This document shows, piece by piece, positions 54,895-64,000 of a stretch of DNA of 64,000 nt (its first letter is position 1; every line of letters starts with the position of its first letter). The DNA is from Boseongicola sp. H5 (lineage in GTDB: Bacteria > Pseudomonadota > Alphaproteobacteria > Rhodobacterales > Rhodobacteraceae). The stretch is taken from NCBI GenBank assembly GCA_020622165.1, contig JACNMN010000014.1:1-64000 (forward strand), read 5' to 3'. The notes under the pieces are model-generated. The model searched no databases, was not told the DNA's origin, and saw only the letters and a program-made list of their open reading frames with translations. The position numbers were made by a program, and so were the translations under genes.

Positions 54895-56481
54895 ATGAAA
54901 ATGACCGATCTGTGCGAGACCGCACTCAACTCCAAGGCCTGGCCTTTCGAGGAGGCGCGCCGTCTGGTCAAACGCTATGAAAACGGCCCGCCCGAAAAGG
55001 GCTATGTGCTGTTCGAAACCGGCTACGGGCCAAGCGGCTTGCCCCATATCGGCACCTTCGGCGAAGTGTTGCGCACGACGATGGTGCGCCGCGCGTTCGA
55101 GATCCTGTCGGACATCCCCACCAAGCTGATCTGCTTTTCCGACGACATGGACGGGATGCGGAAGGTACCCGATAACGTGCCGAACCAGGAGATGCTGGCC
55201 GACTATCTGCAGATGCCCCTGACGAGTGTCCCCGATCCGTTCGGCGAGCACGAGAGCTTCGGCCACCACAACAACGCCATGCTGCGCCGGTTTCTGGACA
55301 CGTTCGGCTTCGAGTACGAGTTCTATTCCGCCCGCGAGTTCTATCGCTCCGGTGCCTTCGACGAAACGCTTTTGCGCGCGGCCGAACGCTATGATGACCT
55401 GATGGCGGTGATGCTGAAATCCCTTCGCGAGGAGCGCCAGCAGACCTATTCGATCTTCCTGCCGATCCACCCCGAAACCGGGCGTGTGCTGTATGTGCCG
55501 ATCAAGCAGGTGGATGCGGGCGAAGGGACGGTCACCTTCGATGACGCGGAGGGGCGCGAATGGACGCTCCCCGTGACCGGCGGCAACGTCAAGCTGCAGT
55601 GGAAGCCCGATTTCGGAGCGCGCTGGGCCGCGCTTGGCGTCGATTGGGAAAGCTATGGCAAGGAGCATGCCCCCAACACGGCGATCTATTCCGCCATCTG
55701 CTCGAAACTCGGCGGCAAGCCGCCCGAAGTGTTCACCTACGAGCTGTTCCTGGATGAGAACGGGCAGAAGATCTCGAAGTCCACGGGCAACGGGATCAGC
55801 ATCGACGAATGGTTGTCCTATGCCTCCACGGAGAGCCTGAGCTACTTCATGTATCAAAAGCCGAAAACCGCCAAGCGGATGTATTTCGACGTGATCCCGA
55901 AGGCGGTGGACGAGTATCATCAGCAATTGCGCGCCTATGCGGGGCAGGACACCGCGGCGCGGCTGAACAACCCTGTGTTTCATATTCACGGCCACAACGT
56001 GCCGGCCTCGAACATGGTGGTCAGCTTCGCGATGTTGCTCAATCTGGCATCCGTCGCCCATGCGGAGGACAAGGAGGCGCTTTGGGGCTTCATCCGGCGA
56101 TATGCGCCCGATGCCAGCGCCGAGACCCACCCCGATCTCGATCAGGCTGCGGGCTTTGCGGTGCGGTACTACAACGACTTTGTGAAGCCGCATAAGGTGT
56201 TCCGTCTGCCCGATGAAAAAGAGGCCGCCGCGATGCGCGATCTGGCCGACCGGCTGGCCGCCTATGATGGCCCGCAGGACGACGAGGCGTTGCAGACGAT
56301 CGTCTTCGCGGTGGGTAAGGATCACGGGTTCGAGCCGCTGCGGGACTGGTTCAAGGCGCTTTACGAAGTGCTTCTGGGCGCAAGCCAGGGGCCGCGATTT
56401 GGCGGGTTCGTGGCGCTTTACGGCGTCACCGAGACCATCGGGCTGATCGAGGACGGGCTGGCCGGGACCCTCGCCGTCTGA
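54895..56481 (+). CDS. lysS: Lysyl-tRNA synthetase, class I
   Basis: This charges tRNA-Lys. The 528-residue protein is the class I type found in archaea, alphaproteobacteria and some other bacteria, not the class II enzyme of E. coli. The HIGH element appears as [12 protein letters not shown] (about 46-57) and the KMSKS element as KISKS (about 292-296), with [13 protein letters not shown] and HIHGHNVP in between or after. ATG 54895 or 54901 could be the start. No class II copy is in the window. Confidence 0.95.
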   Translation: MKMTDLCETALNSKAWPFEEARRLVKRYENGPPEKGYVLFETGYGPSGLPHIGTFGEVLRTTMVRRAFEILSDIPTKLICFSDDMDGMRKVPDNVPNQEMLADYLQMPLTSVPDPFGEHESFGHHNNAMLRRFLDTFGFEYEFYSAREFYRSGAFDETLLRAAERYDDLMAVMLKSLREERQQTYSIFLPIHPETGRVLYVPIKQVDAGEGTVTFDDAEGREWTLPVTGGNVKLQWKPDFGARWAALGVDWESYGKEHAPNTAIYSAICSKLGGKPPEVFTYELFLDENGQKISKSTGNGISIDEWLSYASTESLSYFMYQKPKTAKRMYFDVIPKAVDEYHQQLRAYAGQDTAARLNNPVFHIHGHNVPASNMVVSFAMLLNLASVAHAEDKEALWGFIRRYAPDASAETHPDLDQAAGFAVRYYNDFVKPHKVFRLPDEKEAAAMRDLADRLAAYDGPQDDEALQTIVFAVGKDHGFEPLRDWFKALYEVLLGASQGPRFGGFVALYGVTETIGLIEDGLAGTLAV

Positions 56482-56581
56482 CCGGCGTACCGGGCGACGG
56501 GCCGCCATGGCGGGTTTGACCGGATCCCTGCGCGGTCTATCCTTTTTCATATCCGAAGACGGTGCGGGAAGGACGGACCCC

Positions 56582-56995
56582 ATGCGGCGATTTATTCTGA
56601 CGCTCGGCCTGATCTGGGCCGCGGCCTGGGCGCAGGCGCAGGAGGTTCTGGCCCCGAACCCGGCCATCGAATCCACCATCCAGAGCCAGTTCGAGGCGTT
56701 TCTGGCAGATGACGTCGCCACCGCATGGCAATATGCCAGCCCCAATATCCAGCGCCTGTTCCAGACGCCCGAGAATTTCGGGCGCATGGTTCGCGAGGGA
56801 TATCCGATGGTCTGGCGCCCGGGCCGGATCGACTATCTCGATCTGCAGACGCTTGGCGGGCTTGTGGTGCAGCGCGTTCAGGTGACCGACCGTCAGGGCC
56901 GGGTCCATGTCCTTGGCTATCAGATGATCGAAACGGAGGCCGGATGGCAGATCAATGGCGTCCAGTTCCTGCGCGCGCCGGAGGTGGGCGCGTGA
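56582..56995 (+). CDS. Secreted DUF4864-like protein
   Basis: The 137-residue protein starts at ATG 56582 with a signal peptide (RRFILTLGLIWAAAWAQAQ). The mature part, IESTIQSQFEAFLADDVATAWQYASPNIQRLFQTPENFGRMVREGYPMVWRP, fits the DUF4864 family, a cystatin/NTF2-like fold of unknown function. It is complete and stands alone after lysS. Confidence 0.8.
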   Translation: MRRFILTLGLIWAAAWAQAQEVLAPNPAIESTIQSQFEAFLADDVATAWQYASPNIQRLFQTPENFGRMVREGYPMVWRPGRIDYLDLQTLGGLVVQRVQVTDRQGRVHVLGYQMIETEAGWQINGVQFLRAPEVGA

Positions 56996-57171
56996 AAACG
57001 CCGCCGCATTAAAGCTGCCTTAACTAATCTGCGCTAATCCTTGAAGCGTATCCGGCCCTGATTTGCGGGCCGGTCTCTCCGGACATGTGAACAATCGAGG
57101 TTGCCTTTCAGGGCCCCTTGGTCCTGCGGGGCCAGATGCGTGCGCGTTCCGCGCGCAGGAAAGGGTTTGAT

Positions 57172-59466
57172 ATGAACAAGGTGATCACCGACGGGCTGAT
57201 GCTGATGCCGCCGGAATTCGGCGATGGGCTTGGGGTCTGGTCGCGCCAGGACGGCACACCCGGCAGCGACACCTATGCAACCGCAACCAATGCCGCGCTG
57301 GTGCCCGCGGATCAGGATTTCGGCACCTGCCTTGAGATCCTGAAAACCGACAGTGTCACGACCCTGCGCTACATGGGGCAGACGCCGATGCTGCCGGGCA
57401 TGTATCTGCGCATCTCGGCCCGCCTCAAGGCAGTCGCGGGCAACCTGCCCGACGTGCGGATCGGGGGCTGGGCCGGCACCGCTGCGGATGCGAATGTGGG
57501 TGGCGTGCCGCAGACCGGGCCATCGACGAGCCTGACCAGCTATGGCGAGGTGGTGACGATCTCGGCGATTGTCGGGCTGGGCGACCGGGGCGGGGTGGAC
57601 ATGCCCTGGGGCGAAACGGCGGCCTATGGCTATTTCGGTCTCGATCTGACCGGGCCCAATGGCGGGATTGTACGGATCGAGAGCATCCGTATCGAAGACA
57701 TCACCCATGTGTTCCACCGCAAGCTGATGGATTGGGTCGATGTCCGGGATTTCGGCGCCATGGGCGACGGTACAACCAATGACCGGGCGGCGTTTCTGGC
57801 CGCCGATGCCGCCGCCGCCGGGCGCGAGGTGCTGGTCTCCGAGGGCGATTACCGCATTGTCGGCAACCTGACGATGAACAGCCCCGTCCGCTTCGAGGGC
57901 CGGCTGATCATGTCGGACACGGACCGGCTCGCACTGACCAAGAACTTCGATCTGGATGCCTATTCCGACGCATTCGGCGACGATGTCATCGGCTTCAAGA
58001 AAGGCATTCAGACGCTCTTCAACCAATCCGATCACGAGGCGTTCGACATGGGCGGGCGCCGCGTGCTGCTGAGCGAGCCGATCGATGTGCAGGCGGTGGT
58101 GGACAACAAGAACTCCTATGCCAATCGCCGCGTCATCAGAAACGGACAGATCAGCGCGGATAACAGCACCGGCTGGGAGGACGAGGTTCAGACCGGAACC
58201 GGCACTTGGGTCGTTACCAAGCCGTCCGAGCTGTCCGACGTCGCCAATGTGGCGAATATCGAGATCGGGTCTCTGGTGACGGCGGCGCAGGGCGTGGGCC
58301 GCGAAGTATATGTCTCGGGCAAGAATGTCGCGGCGGGGAAGGTGTTTCTGTCGAACCCGCTCAACGTGCCGCCGCAAAGCCAGACCTACACATTCCGGCG
58401 CTTCAAGTATCTTCTGGACTTCATCGGGTTTCAGAACCTGCAACGCTTTGTCATCAGCAATATCGAGTTCCTCTGCGCCGGACGCTCCAGCGCGGTGATG
58501 TTGCCGATCAACGGTCTGACCTTCCAGTTCAGCGATTGCTTCTTCACCGGCCCCAAGGACCGCGGCATCACCTCGGCCGATAGCGGGTGCCAGGGTCTTC
58601 AGGTCGACCGTTGCCAGTTCCTGTCGAACGAACAGTCGGCCCGGGCGCAGGACCGCACGACGATCTGCATGAACGTCAATCGCAACGATCCCAAGATCCG
58701 AAACAACCGGGCGGTGCGTTTCAAGCATTTCGCGGTCCTGACCGGGTCGGGCAACATGGTGATCGGCAATCACTACTTCCAGGGCGATGCGGAAACCGAC
58801 GGATTGCGCAGCGCCGGGATCGTTCTGACCAATACCAATGTCAAATCCACGATCACCGGAAACTACATCGACAACAATTTCCTGGAATGGGTCAACGAGC
58901 ATGATCCGAGGCCCGAGCTGCAAAACGAGCTGAGTTTCGGCGGGCTGACGATCAACGGCAACATCTTCACCTCGAACGGGGCGGCGCCCTGGATCAAGTT
59001 CATCATCATCAAGCCGATGGGGCCGGGGCATTACATCAACGGATTGTCGATTTGCGACAACGTGTTCAAGCAGCTCAACGGGCAGGCGCTTGACCGGGTC
59101 GACGGCGTGGATGAAAGCGTGGCTCCGCTGGATACCAGCCGCACGCGGTCCTTCCTGATGACGGGGAACACGTTCCACGGGATCATCAAGGATGCCCAGA
59201 ACCCCGTCACCGTGAAGATGACGGAAAACACCGCGCAGCAGGTCTGGGAGATGGATCTGCGGAACTGGCTGCCCTTCGGCACCGAGGCGCGTGTGGTGAC
59301 CTCTGTCGTGCCCGAGGGGTCAATCCGTACCGCATCCAATGTGGCGGTCTATACCACGCCATTTGCGACCACCCGGCATGGCGTTGACCGCGGCTCGATC
59401 CGGCTGAACTGGTCGCAGGCCGTCAGGGGGTCCGTGCAGCTGACCGCGCGCTGCGACACGGTCTGA
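57172..59466 (+). CDS. Pectate-lyase-like right-handed beta-helix protein
   Basis: The 764-residue protein begins without a signal peptide. After a carbohydrate-binding-like beta-sandwich region (about 1-180) it has WVDVRDFGAMGDGTTNDRAAFLAAD, the start of the pectate lyase 3/glycosyl hydrolase 28-related beta-helix, followed by many parallel beta-helix turns with N-rich stacks (FVISNIEFL, LQVDRCQFL, STITGNYID, LTINGNIF, FLMTGNTFHG). Catalytic residues cannot be assigned. Such folds occur in polysaccharide lyases and phage tailspikes; lacking a signal peptide it may be exported by another route or belong to a phage-like particle. No phage genes adjoin it. Confidence 0.8.
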   Translation: MNKVITDGLMLMPPEFGDGLGVWSRQDGTPGSDTYATATNAALVPADQDFGTCLEILKTDSVTTLRYMGQTPMLPGMYLRISARLKAVAGNLPDVRIGGWAGTAADANVGGVPQTGPSTSLTSYGEVVTISAIVGLGDRGGVDMPWGETAAYGYFGLDLTGPNGGIVRIESIRIEDITHVFHRKLMDWVDVRDFGAMGDGTTNDRAAFLAADAAAAGREVLVSEGDYRIVGNLTMNSPVRFEGRLIMSDTDRLALTKNFDLDAYSDAFGDDVIGFKKGIQTLFNQSDHEAFDMGGRRVLLSEPIDVQAVVDNKNSYANRRVIRNGQISADNSTGWEDEVQTGTGTWVVTKPSELSDVANVANIEIGSLVTAAQGVGREVYVSGKNVAAGKVFLSNPLNVPPQSQTYTFRRFKYLLDFIGFQNLQRFVISNIEFLCAGRSSAVMLPINGLTFQFSDCFFTGPKDRGITSADSGCQGLQVDRCQFLSNEQSARAQDRTTICMNVNRNDPKIRNNRAVRFKHFAVLTGSGNMVIGNHYFQGDAETDGLRSAGIVLTNTNVKSTITGNYIDNNFLEWVNEHDPRPELQNELSFGGLTINGNIFTSNGAAPWIKFIIIKPMGPGHYINGLSICDNVFKQLNGQALDRVDGVDESVAPLDTSRTRSFLMTGNTFHGIIKDAQNPVTVKMTENTAQQVWEMDLRNWLPFGTEARVVTSVVPEGSIRTASNVAVYTTPFATTRHGVDRGSIRLNWSQAVRGSVQLTARCDTV

Positions 59467-59500
59467 CGCCTGCTTTTTCGCCAGGGCCATGACAGACAGG

Positions 59501-59536
59501 CAAGCCCCCGCCGATCCAGATCGGGGGGGCTTGTTC
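59501..59536 (+). terminator. Terminator after the beta-helix gene
   Basis: AAGCCCCC and GGGGGCTT form an 8-bp stem on a long loop that itself can pair (GCCGATC/GATCGG), followed by TGTTC. It lies 35 bp after the stop. Confidence 0.65.
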
Positions 59537-59603
59537 GATGAGGGCGCTGTGTTAGGTCCCGGGTCGACGGAGGGGCGGGGGCGTTCCCAAGTCGGAGAGC
59601 GGA

Positions 59604-60080
59604 ATGAACGATCTTCCCTCTGAAAATGTGCAGGATTATCCACGGCCTCCTGCTATCGAACAGGTTGCGCAAAGGCTGCGAGTCGTGCTTGGCGGGGTGG
59701 TGATCGCCGATACGACCGCCGGCCTGCGGGTTCTGGAAACCCACCACGCGCCGACCTATTACTTTCCGCCACAGGATGTGATGGCCGGTGTCCTGAAGGC
59801 GGCGCAGGGGAGCAGTTATTGCGAATGGAAAGGGGCCGCGCGCTACTGGACGGCGCAGGCGGGCGGCGAGATCCGGCCGCGCGCCGCCTGGAGCTTTTCG
59901 CGCCCGTCGAAACCCTTCGCGTCGCTCGCGGGGTATCTCGCGTTTTACTCCGAGCCGATGGATGCCTGTTTCGTGGGCGATCAGCAGGTTTCGCCACAGC
60001 CCGGCAGTTTCTATGGCGGTTGGGTCACCCCGAACCTGCGGGGCCGGATCAAGGGCGCGCCGGGAACCGAGTTCTGGTGA
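59604..60080 (+). CDS. DUF427 family protein
   Basis: The 158-residue protein has the DUF427 pattern: VVLGGVVIADTTAGLRVLETHHAPTYYFPPQDV, then YCEWKGAARYWTAQAGG, W-S-F then LAGYLAFYSEPMDACFVGDQQV and the terminal GGWVTPNL. The domain's function is not established. The gene is convergent with the next one, only 3 bp apart. Confidence 0.9.
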   Translation: MNDLPSENVQDYPRPPAIEQVAQRLRVVLGGVVIADTTAGLRVLETHHAPTYYFPPQDVMAGVLKAAQGSSYCEWKGAARYWTAQAGGEIRPRAAWSFSRPSKPFASLAGYLAFYSEPMDACFVGDQQVSPQPGSFYGGWVTPNLRGRIKGAPGTEFW

Positions 60081-60083
60081 GCG

Positions 60084-60575
60084 TCACAGCCTGTGATAGG
60101 CCGCGCGTTTCTTCCAGCTTGTGGGGTCGAGCAACGTCCAGATCCCGTCGCTTACGGTGTAGCCATAGAATTGCGGGCCGCCGCCGATCAGGTGGAAGAC
60201 GACATTGGCCCCGTCGGTCGTCAACTGGGCCAGCTTTTCGCGTGTCCAGAGCCTGCGGCCATGATCGTGCAGGGCCCAGATGCCGGTTGCCGGCGGGCGC
60301 GCGTCGCCCCATCCGACCTGATAGGACCCATCGGCGGTGAACACCCAGTGCTCGGCGCCGTCTCGCGCGCGCCACGCGCCCTCGACGCCGATACCGGGTG
60401 CGCCTTGCCTGTCGAAAACCTGACCGTCCCAGGTCATTTCCGCCGCATCGTCCGAGAAACTCAGCGGCGCCGCGGCATCTGCCACGTGATAGCTTCCGTC
60501 GGGCAGAACCTCGTAGGTGAAAGGTTCGCCCGGCAGGCCCCAACGCCCGGGCAGATCGGGGTCAATCGCTCTCAT
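60084..60575 (-). CDS. Uncharacterised soluble protein
   Basis: The 163-residue frame has no membrane segment or known motif. It is rich in Trp and Gly and contains two similar beta-like stretches (DGSYHVADAAAPLSFSDDAAEMTWDGQVFDRQG and ADGSYQVGWGDARPPATGIWALHD), suggesting a repeated beta-structure. It is convergent with the DUF427 gene. The frame is well formed, but I recognise no family. Confidence 0.65.
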   Translation of the reverse strand: MRAIDPDLPGRWGLPGEPFTYEVLPDGSYHVADAAAPLSFSDDAAEMTWDGQVFDRQGAPGIGVEGAWRARDGAEHWVFTADGSYQVGWGDARPPATGIWALHDHGRRLWTREKLAQLTTDGANVVFHLIGGGPQFYGYTVSDGIWTLLDPTSWKKRAAYHRL

Positions 60576-60607
60576 GGGGATAGCATGGCACGGAAACCGG
60601 CCATCGC

Positions 60608-61084
60608 CTAGGGCGCAAGGTCATCCGCTGTCAGATGGAAGGCCTTGCCGAATCCGCCATTGAGAAGCGCGCGGTCGATCTGAAATCGGATCATCCGGAA
60701 ATCGCCGAAATCGTAATAGAGTTGCGCCTTGGGATAGAGGCCGAGATAATGCTCGCGCCACGCCGATTTGTCCGCGCGCTGCGCCCGGCATTGCAGGGTG
60801 ATCCGCGGATGGGTCAGCGGGTCGCCCTTTGCCTTCGGTTCACCCAGCAACAGCGAACAGGCCTGATTGGCCGCAAGCGCCGCGCTATGGCTCGACAGAT
60901 CCGAGATCAGGCTCATCGGTGCCCGGTCCGGGCCCGGCACCACGGCGATCCGCGTGACCATCGGAAGGCCGGTTTCGGGCTCGATCACGGCAAGCGCCCC
61001 GTAGCGCGCGGCCGCGATCAGGCCCCGGGCCAGCGCGCGGGCGTCATCGTCGGTTTCGCGGATCGGGTTGGGGGCGTCGGCCAT
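60608..61084 (-). CDS. HugZ/pyridoxamine-phosphate-oxidase-like FMN-binding protein
   Basis: The 158-residue protein has the split-barrel pattern GALAVIEPETGLPMVTRIAVVPGPDRAPMSLISDLSSHSAALAANQACSLLLGEP, followed by DPLTHPRITLQCRA. It resembles the N-terminal domain of HugZ-type haem-utilisation proteins and related PNPOx-like proteins. It lacks the C-terminal DUF2470 domain that provides haem ligands in HugZ, so haem degradation is uncertain. Confidence 0.82.
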   Translation of the reverse strand: MADAPNPIRETDDDARALARGLIAAARYGALAVIEPETGLPMVTRIAVVPGPDRAPMSLISDLSSHSAALAANQACSLLLGEPKAKGDPLTHPRITLQCRAQRADKSAWREHYLGLYPKAQLYYDFGDFRMIRFQIDRALLNGGFGKAFHLTADDLAP

Positions 61085-61189
61085 GAGGTCCGGATATCAC
61101 AAGGCCGACGGCCCCGCCAGAACCGGGGCACCCTTGCACGTGGCCGCGCCCCGCCCTAACCACGGGAATGCCAGCGGAAAGGGCGGGAC

Positions 61190-62032
61190 ATGAACACCAG
61201 CGAACTGAACCGCGCCGTGCGCGACGCGCTTGCGGACCGGGGGGATCCCGTCAGCCGCCTGGGCTATTTCTGCGCCCCGTTCCGCCCCCGGTCGGGGCCG
61301 CTGTCGGACCGGGTGATCAAGACCTATCGCGGCGGGCGCGACCCCGAGGTGCTGGAGCTTCTGGCGCGCCGCCATGACGCCTATGCCGCCTGTCTGCGCG
61401 ATGCGGGCGTCACTCTGCCCGAGACGCAGTTTCTGCTGCTGGAGGAGGCGGGCTTCCAGCGCCCGGTAATCCTGCAAAAGGCGTTGCCGCCGGAAACCAT
61501 GCTACGCGACATGCTGCTGGCCGCGGATCTGAAAACGGCGATCGCACTGCTCGATCAGGCGGCGATCAGCATCGCGGGCTTCTGGGCGGCGGTGGCGCGC
61601 CGGCCCGAACGCATCGGCTATCATCCGTCGATCCGCAACTTCGCCATGGGGCAGGAGGGGCCTATATTCTTCGACACGTTCCCGCCGCTGATCGGCTATT
61701 CGCGCGAAGAGATGGGCAGGCTTCTGCTGCGGTTTTCGGAATCCCGGCTAATCCGCGGTATCGGTCCGGTCCTGCCGGAACGGATCCGCGCGATCCAGGA
61801 CGAATGGTATTCCCCCGCAGGCACCATCGTCGGCCTGATCGGCAGTGCGGTGCGGCTCCGCCCCGATGACAAGGCCGATCTGCTTGACTGGGCGCGGGGG
61901 TTTGCCGAAACGCATCTGACGGGCGCACTGAAAGACGAGGTGATGGCGGAACTGGACACACCGCCGCGCCTGCCCACGATCTGGACCGCCACCCGCCGGA
62001 TACTGGGTCTGGAAGGCAAGCCGAATGTCTGA
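61190..62032 (+). CDS. DUF6206-like protein, possibly kinase-fold related
   Basis: The 280-residue protein has no membrane segments. LEEAGFQRPVILQKALPPETMLRDMLLAADLKTAIALLDQAAISIAGFW followed by IGYHPSIRNFAMGQEGPIFFDTFPPLIGY recalls a kinase-like lobe with a D-T-F-P-P segment where phosphotransferases have their metal-binding Asp. I assign it only tentatively. It overlaps the methyltransferase gene by 8 bp, so the two are cotranscribed. Confidence 0.65.
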   Translation: MNTSELNRAVRDALADRGDPVSRLGYFCAPFRPRSGPLSDRVIKTYRGGRDPEVLELLARRHDAYAACLRDAGVTLPETQFLLLEEAGFQRPVILQKALPPETMLRDMLLAADLKTAIALLDQAAISIAGFWAAVARRPERIGYHPSIRNFAMGQEGPIFFDTFPPLIGYSREEMGRLLLRFSESRLIRGIGPVLPERIRAIQDEWYSPAGTIVGLIGSAVRLRPDDKADLLDWARGFAETHLTGALKDEVMAELDTPPRLPTIWTATRRILGLEGKPNV

Positions 62033-62525
62033 CGCGGGCACCGGACCCGCCGACCGGCCGGCCCCCCGGATGAAGGTCGTGCTGGTCACGCCGGAGATAC
62101 CGGGCAACACCGGCACGATCGGGCGCACCTGTGTGGCGCTGGATCTCGAATTGATCCTGATCCGCCCCTACGGGTTCGATATCTCGGAAAAATCCGTCCG
62201 GCGGGCCGGGCTGGATTATTGGCGGCATGTCCGGCTGAGTGAATATGACAGCTGGCCCGAATTTCTGCAGGCGCGGCAGCCCGGTCGTGAGCGGCTTTTC
62301 TTCTTCGAAGATCATGGCGCGGCATCGGTCTATGCGCCGGACTACCCCGCCGATGCCTATCTGGTCTTCGGGCGCGAAACGAAAGGTCTGCAACCCGAGA
62401 TACTGGACGGGATGGAGGACCGGGTTTTTCATCTCCCGATGCGCAGCCCGCATATCCGCTCGCTCAATCTCGCCAATGCGGCGACAGCGGTGGTCTATCA
62501 GGCGATGCGCCGCCATTTCGTCTGA
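62025..62525 (+). CDS. trmL: tRNA (cytidine/uridine-34-2'-O)-methyltransferase
   Basis: TrmL methylates the ribose of the wobble base in tRNA-Leu. The 166-residue protein has the SPOUT fold with VVLVTPEIPGNTGTIGRTCVALDLELILIRPYGFDI at the start and VFGRETKGLQPE and LPMRSPHIRSLNLANAATAVVYQ at the knot. ATG 62025 lies inside the preceding gene; ATG 62070 would remove 15 residues before the domain. Confidence 0.93.
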   Translation: MSDAGTGPADRPAPRMKVVLVTPEIPGNTGTIGRTCVALDLELILIRPYGFDISEKSVRRAGLDYWRHVRLSEYDSWPEFLQARQPGRERLFFFEDHGAASVYAPDYPADAYLVFGRETKGLQPEILDGMEDRVFHLPMRSPHIRSLNLANAATAVVYQAMRRHFV

Positions 62526-62671
62526 GCCGTTTCGCCGCCTGGCCATGATGGCGCGGGGAACTCGGCACGATGGGCCGCCGGTAAAAGATACCGCCCGCGC
62601 CCCGCGACCTCTTTTTCTTTGCTCCGGCCCGCGTTGCGGCGTTACCCTTGCACAGCAGAAAGGACAGCCTG

Positions 62672-62995
62672 ATGCCATCCATCGTCAAGGGTGCGGCCCT
62701 GCAAACCGTGATCACCACATTCGAAACCACGCCCGGCAATTGCCGCGACCTGATCGAGGCGCTGACCGATGCCTATGACCAGTTCATTTCGCATCAGCCC
62801 GGGTTCATCGCGGCGGGGCTGCATGTGAACGATGCCCAGACCCGGGTGGCGAACTACTCCCAATGGGACCGGCGCGAGGATTTTCAGGCGATGCTGCGCA
62901 GCGATGAAATGGTGCGCCGCAACAAGGCGATCACCGAGCTTTGCCGCAGTTTCGAACCGGTGATGTATGATGTCGCGGCCGTGTTCGACACCTAG
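62672..62995 (+). CDS. Antibiotic biosynthesis monooxygenase (ABM) domain protein
   Basis: The 107-residue protein starts at ATG 62672 after AAAGGA and has the ABM dimeric alpha-beta barrel pattern: LQTVITTFETTPGNCRDLIEALTDAYDQFISHQPGFIAAGLHVNDAQTRVANYSQWDRREDFQAML. Such proteins include small quinone-forming or haem-handling enzymes; the reaction here is unknown. Confidence 0.85.
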   Translation: MPSIVKGAALQTVITTFETTPGNCRDLIEALTDAYDQFISHQPGFIAAGLHVNDAQTRVANYSQWDRREDFQAMLRSDEMVRRNKAITELCRSFEPVMYDVAAVFDT

Positions 62996-63121
62996 CCGGC
63001 GGTCCCGGCGATGGCGGATATGAAGGGGGCCCATGTGACCGATAGGCTTTCCCTATCGGCATTTGTCAGGCCGCCTGATGACGCCTACCTGTATGAATGA
63101 AACCCTCAGGAGATCTGCCCC

Positions 63122-63388
63122 ATGCAATGCCCCATCGACGGAACCCAACTGGTAATGACCGACCGACAGGGGGTCGAGATCGACTATTGCCCGCAATGCC
63201 GGGGCGTCTGGCTGGACAGGGGTGAACTGGACAAGATCATCGAACGCTCCACGGCGGATGCGCCGGCCGCGCCGCAACCCGCGCGCCGTGGCTATGACGA
63301 CGATTACGATCAGGGCCCGGACCGCTCGTCGAGCTACCACAAGAAAAAGCGGCGCGGGTCCTTCCTCGACGATATCTTCGATTTCTGA
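63122..63388 (+). CDS. TFIIB-type zinc-ribbon protein
   Basis: The 88-residue protein opens with MQCPIDGTQL and CPQCRGVWLDRGELDKI, a zinc ribbon with C-P-x-D and C-x-x-C (Pfam zf-TFIIB). The rest is low complexity: a Pro/Ala linker, an Asp/Tyr stretch and a basic KKKRRGSFLDDIFDF tail. Such proteins are common and uncharacterised. A convergent secreted-protein gene ends 6 bp away. Confidence 0.88.
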   Translation: MQCPIDGTQLVMTDRQGVEIDYCPQCRGVWLDRGELDKIIERSTADAPAAPQPARRGYDDDYDQGPDRSSSYHKKKRRGSFLDDIFDF

Positions 63389-63394
63389 GCGGAC

Positions 63395-63664
63395 CTAGCG
63401 GCGGCGCGGGCAGATCACGACCCGTTGCCGGGTGCAGTCCGCATCGGCGCAGCTGACGCTTTCCACGATCATGCCATTGCGCAGGCGGACCGTCCCGCCT
63501 GTCTGCACCGTCCTGATCTCGCATGTGCGGGCGTTTCGCGTCCCCGTGCCAAGGCTCAGGCTGAACGGGCCGTCCGACAGGCCGATGCTGAAGGATTGTG
63601 CAAGGGCCGGACCGGTGAAGGCCAGTTGCCCGGCGGTGCAGATGATGGAGACGAGACGGCGCAT
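63395..63664 (-). CDS. Small secreted protein, unknown
   Basis: The 89-residue protein has a signal peptide (RRLVSIICTAGQLAFTGPALAQ) and a mature region with four cysteines (CEIRTV, CADADCTRQRVVIC), which may form disulfides in the periplasm. No family is recognised. Confidence 0.7.
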   Translation of the reverse strand: MRRLVSIICTAGQLAFTGPALAQSFSIGLSDGPFSLSLGTGTRNARTCEIRTVQTGGTVRLRNGMIVESVSCADADCTRQRVVICPRRR

Positions 63665-63778
63665 GGGGAGGCTCCCGGACAGGATGGTTCGGGGATAGGT
63701 CGCGCGGGGCCGGGCGAAGGTTCAATCTGCCCGGCGTCCCCGGGGGGCGCATCTGGCCGATGGTGGGTGGCGGTCCGT

Positions 63779-64000
63779 TCAGCCGACGGGCAGGGGAGCC
63801 CTGCAGGCGCGGAAATCCGCGACCTCGGGTGCGGCGCCGTCAAGCGGGATGCGCAGCATTTCGTCGCCGATGATCGCGGTGGCCCAGTCATTGAATTGCA
63901 ACCCGTCCAGCACGTTTCCGAACCCTCTGTCGGTCACCATGAGCTGTGTGTCGCTATCGCTCAGCACGTGCCGGCTGGTGGAAATCGTGTTGGGCTGCGC
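63779..64000 (-). CDS. Uncharacterised protein, N-terminal part outside window
   Basis: The frame is open from the window edge (codon 63998-64000) to the TGA at 63779, giving 73 residues: after TISTSRHVLSDSDTQLMVTDRG it ends CRAPLPVG. The start lies beyond the window. No motif is recognised; the pattern DWATAIIGDEMLRIPLDGAAPEV suggests a C-terminal part of a larger protein. Confidence 0.6.
   Translation of the reverse strand, partial: AQPNTISTSRHVLSDSDTQLMVTDRGFGNVLDGLQFNDWATAIIGDEMLRIPLDGAAPEVADFRACRAPLPVG

Overview
The window is G+C-rich, densely coded chromosome from an alphaproteobacterium, most likely a member of the Rhodobacterales (Rhodobacter/Roseobacter group). I infer this from the gene neighbourhoods: tuf-S10-spc-alpha ribosomal clusters without infA, rpmJ or rpsD; luxR/luxI beside rplQ; an ATP12 chaperone gene after a pseudouridine synthase and a HAD gene; aapJQMP; rpmH-rnpA-yidD-yidC-MOSC-engB-argB; and a class I lysyl-tRNA synthetase. 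Protein names come from recognisable motifs and family resemblance; no database search was possible.

Region 1 (1-19138): the end of tuf, then the S10, spc and alpha operons (rpsJ to rplQ, with secY, adk and rpoA). This conserved block is broken in three places. Between rplW and rplB lies an A+T-richer membrane-protein gene split by an in-frame amber codon. Between rplP and rpmC lie a P-loop kinase-like gene, a 2-oxoglutarate/Fe(II) oxygenase gene and a truncated ClpP-fold gene. Between rpmD and rplO lies a single-domain globin gene. Hairpin terminators flank several of these insertions.

Region 2 (19137-29726): a quorum-sensing pair (LuxR-type regulator and LuxI-type synthase) with a perfect 16-bp palindrome just upstream of luxR and a divergent 55-codon gene. 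Then come rarA, a tightly overlapping crcB/rluC/HAD/ATP12 cluster, and the aapJQMP general L-amino-acid ABC transporter.

Region 3 (29763-38729, minus strand): SixA-like phosphatase, an iron-sulfur protein, argB, engB, a MOSC protein, yidC, a GGDEF/EAL protein with a ruined GGDEF motif, ttcA, yidD, rnpA and rpmH. Transcription runs from rpmH toward argB.

Region 4 (39018-46875): a TVP38-type membrane protein with a flavin disulfide reductase, an orphan histidine kinase, tRNA-Arg(ACG), and a decayed mobile island abutting that tRNA. The island holds a large serine recombinase with a TGA codon downstream of its catalytic-serine segment, a small unknown gene, an orphan HigA antitoxin, and an IS3-family element. 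The transposase of that element carries frameshifts and two short palindromic insertions that resemble each other.

Region 5 (46876-64000): ettA, a possible transcription attenuator ahead of a DUF1127-like small protein, a secreted metallophosphoesterase with a Pho-box-like element, nadD, dacB, small membrane proteins, a TerB-like protein, class I lysS, a long beta-helix protein, and a series of housekeeping or uncharacterised small genes ending in a partial gene at the window edge.
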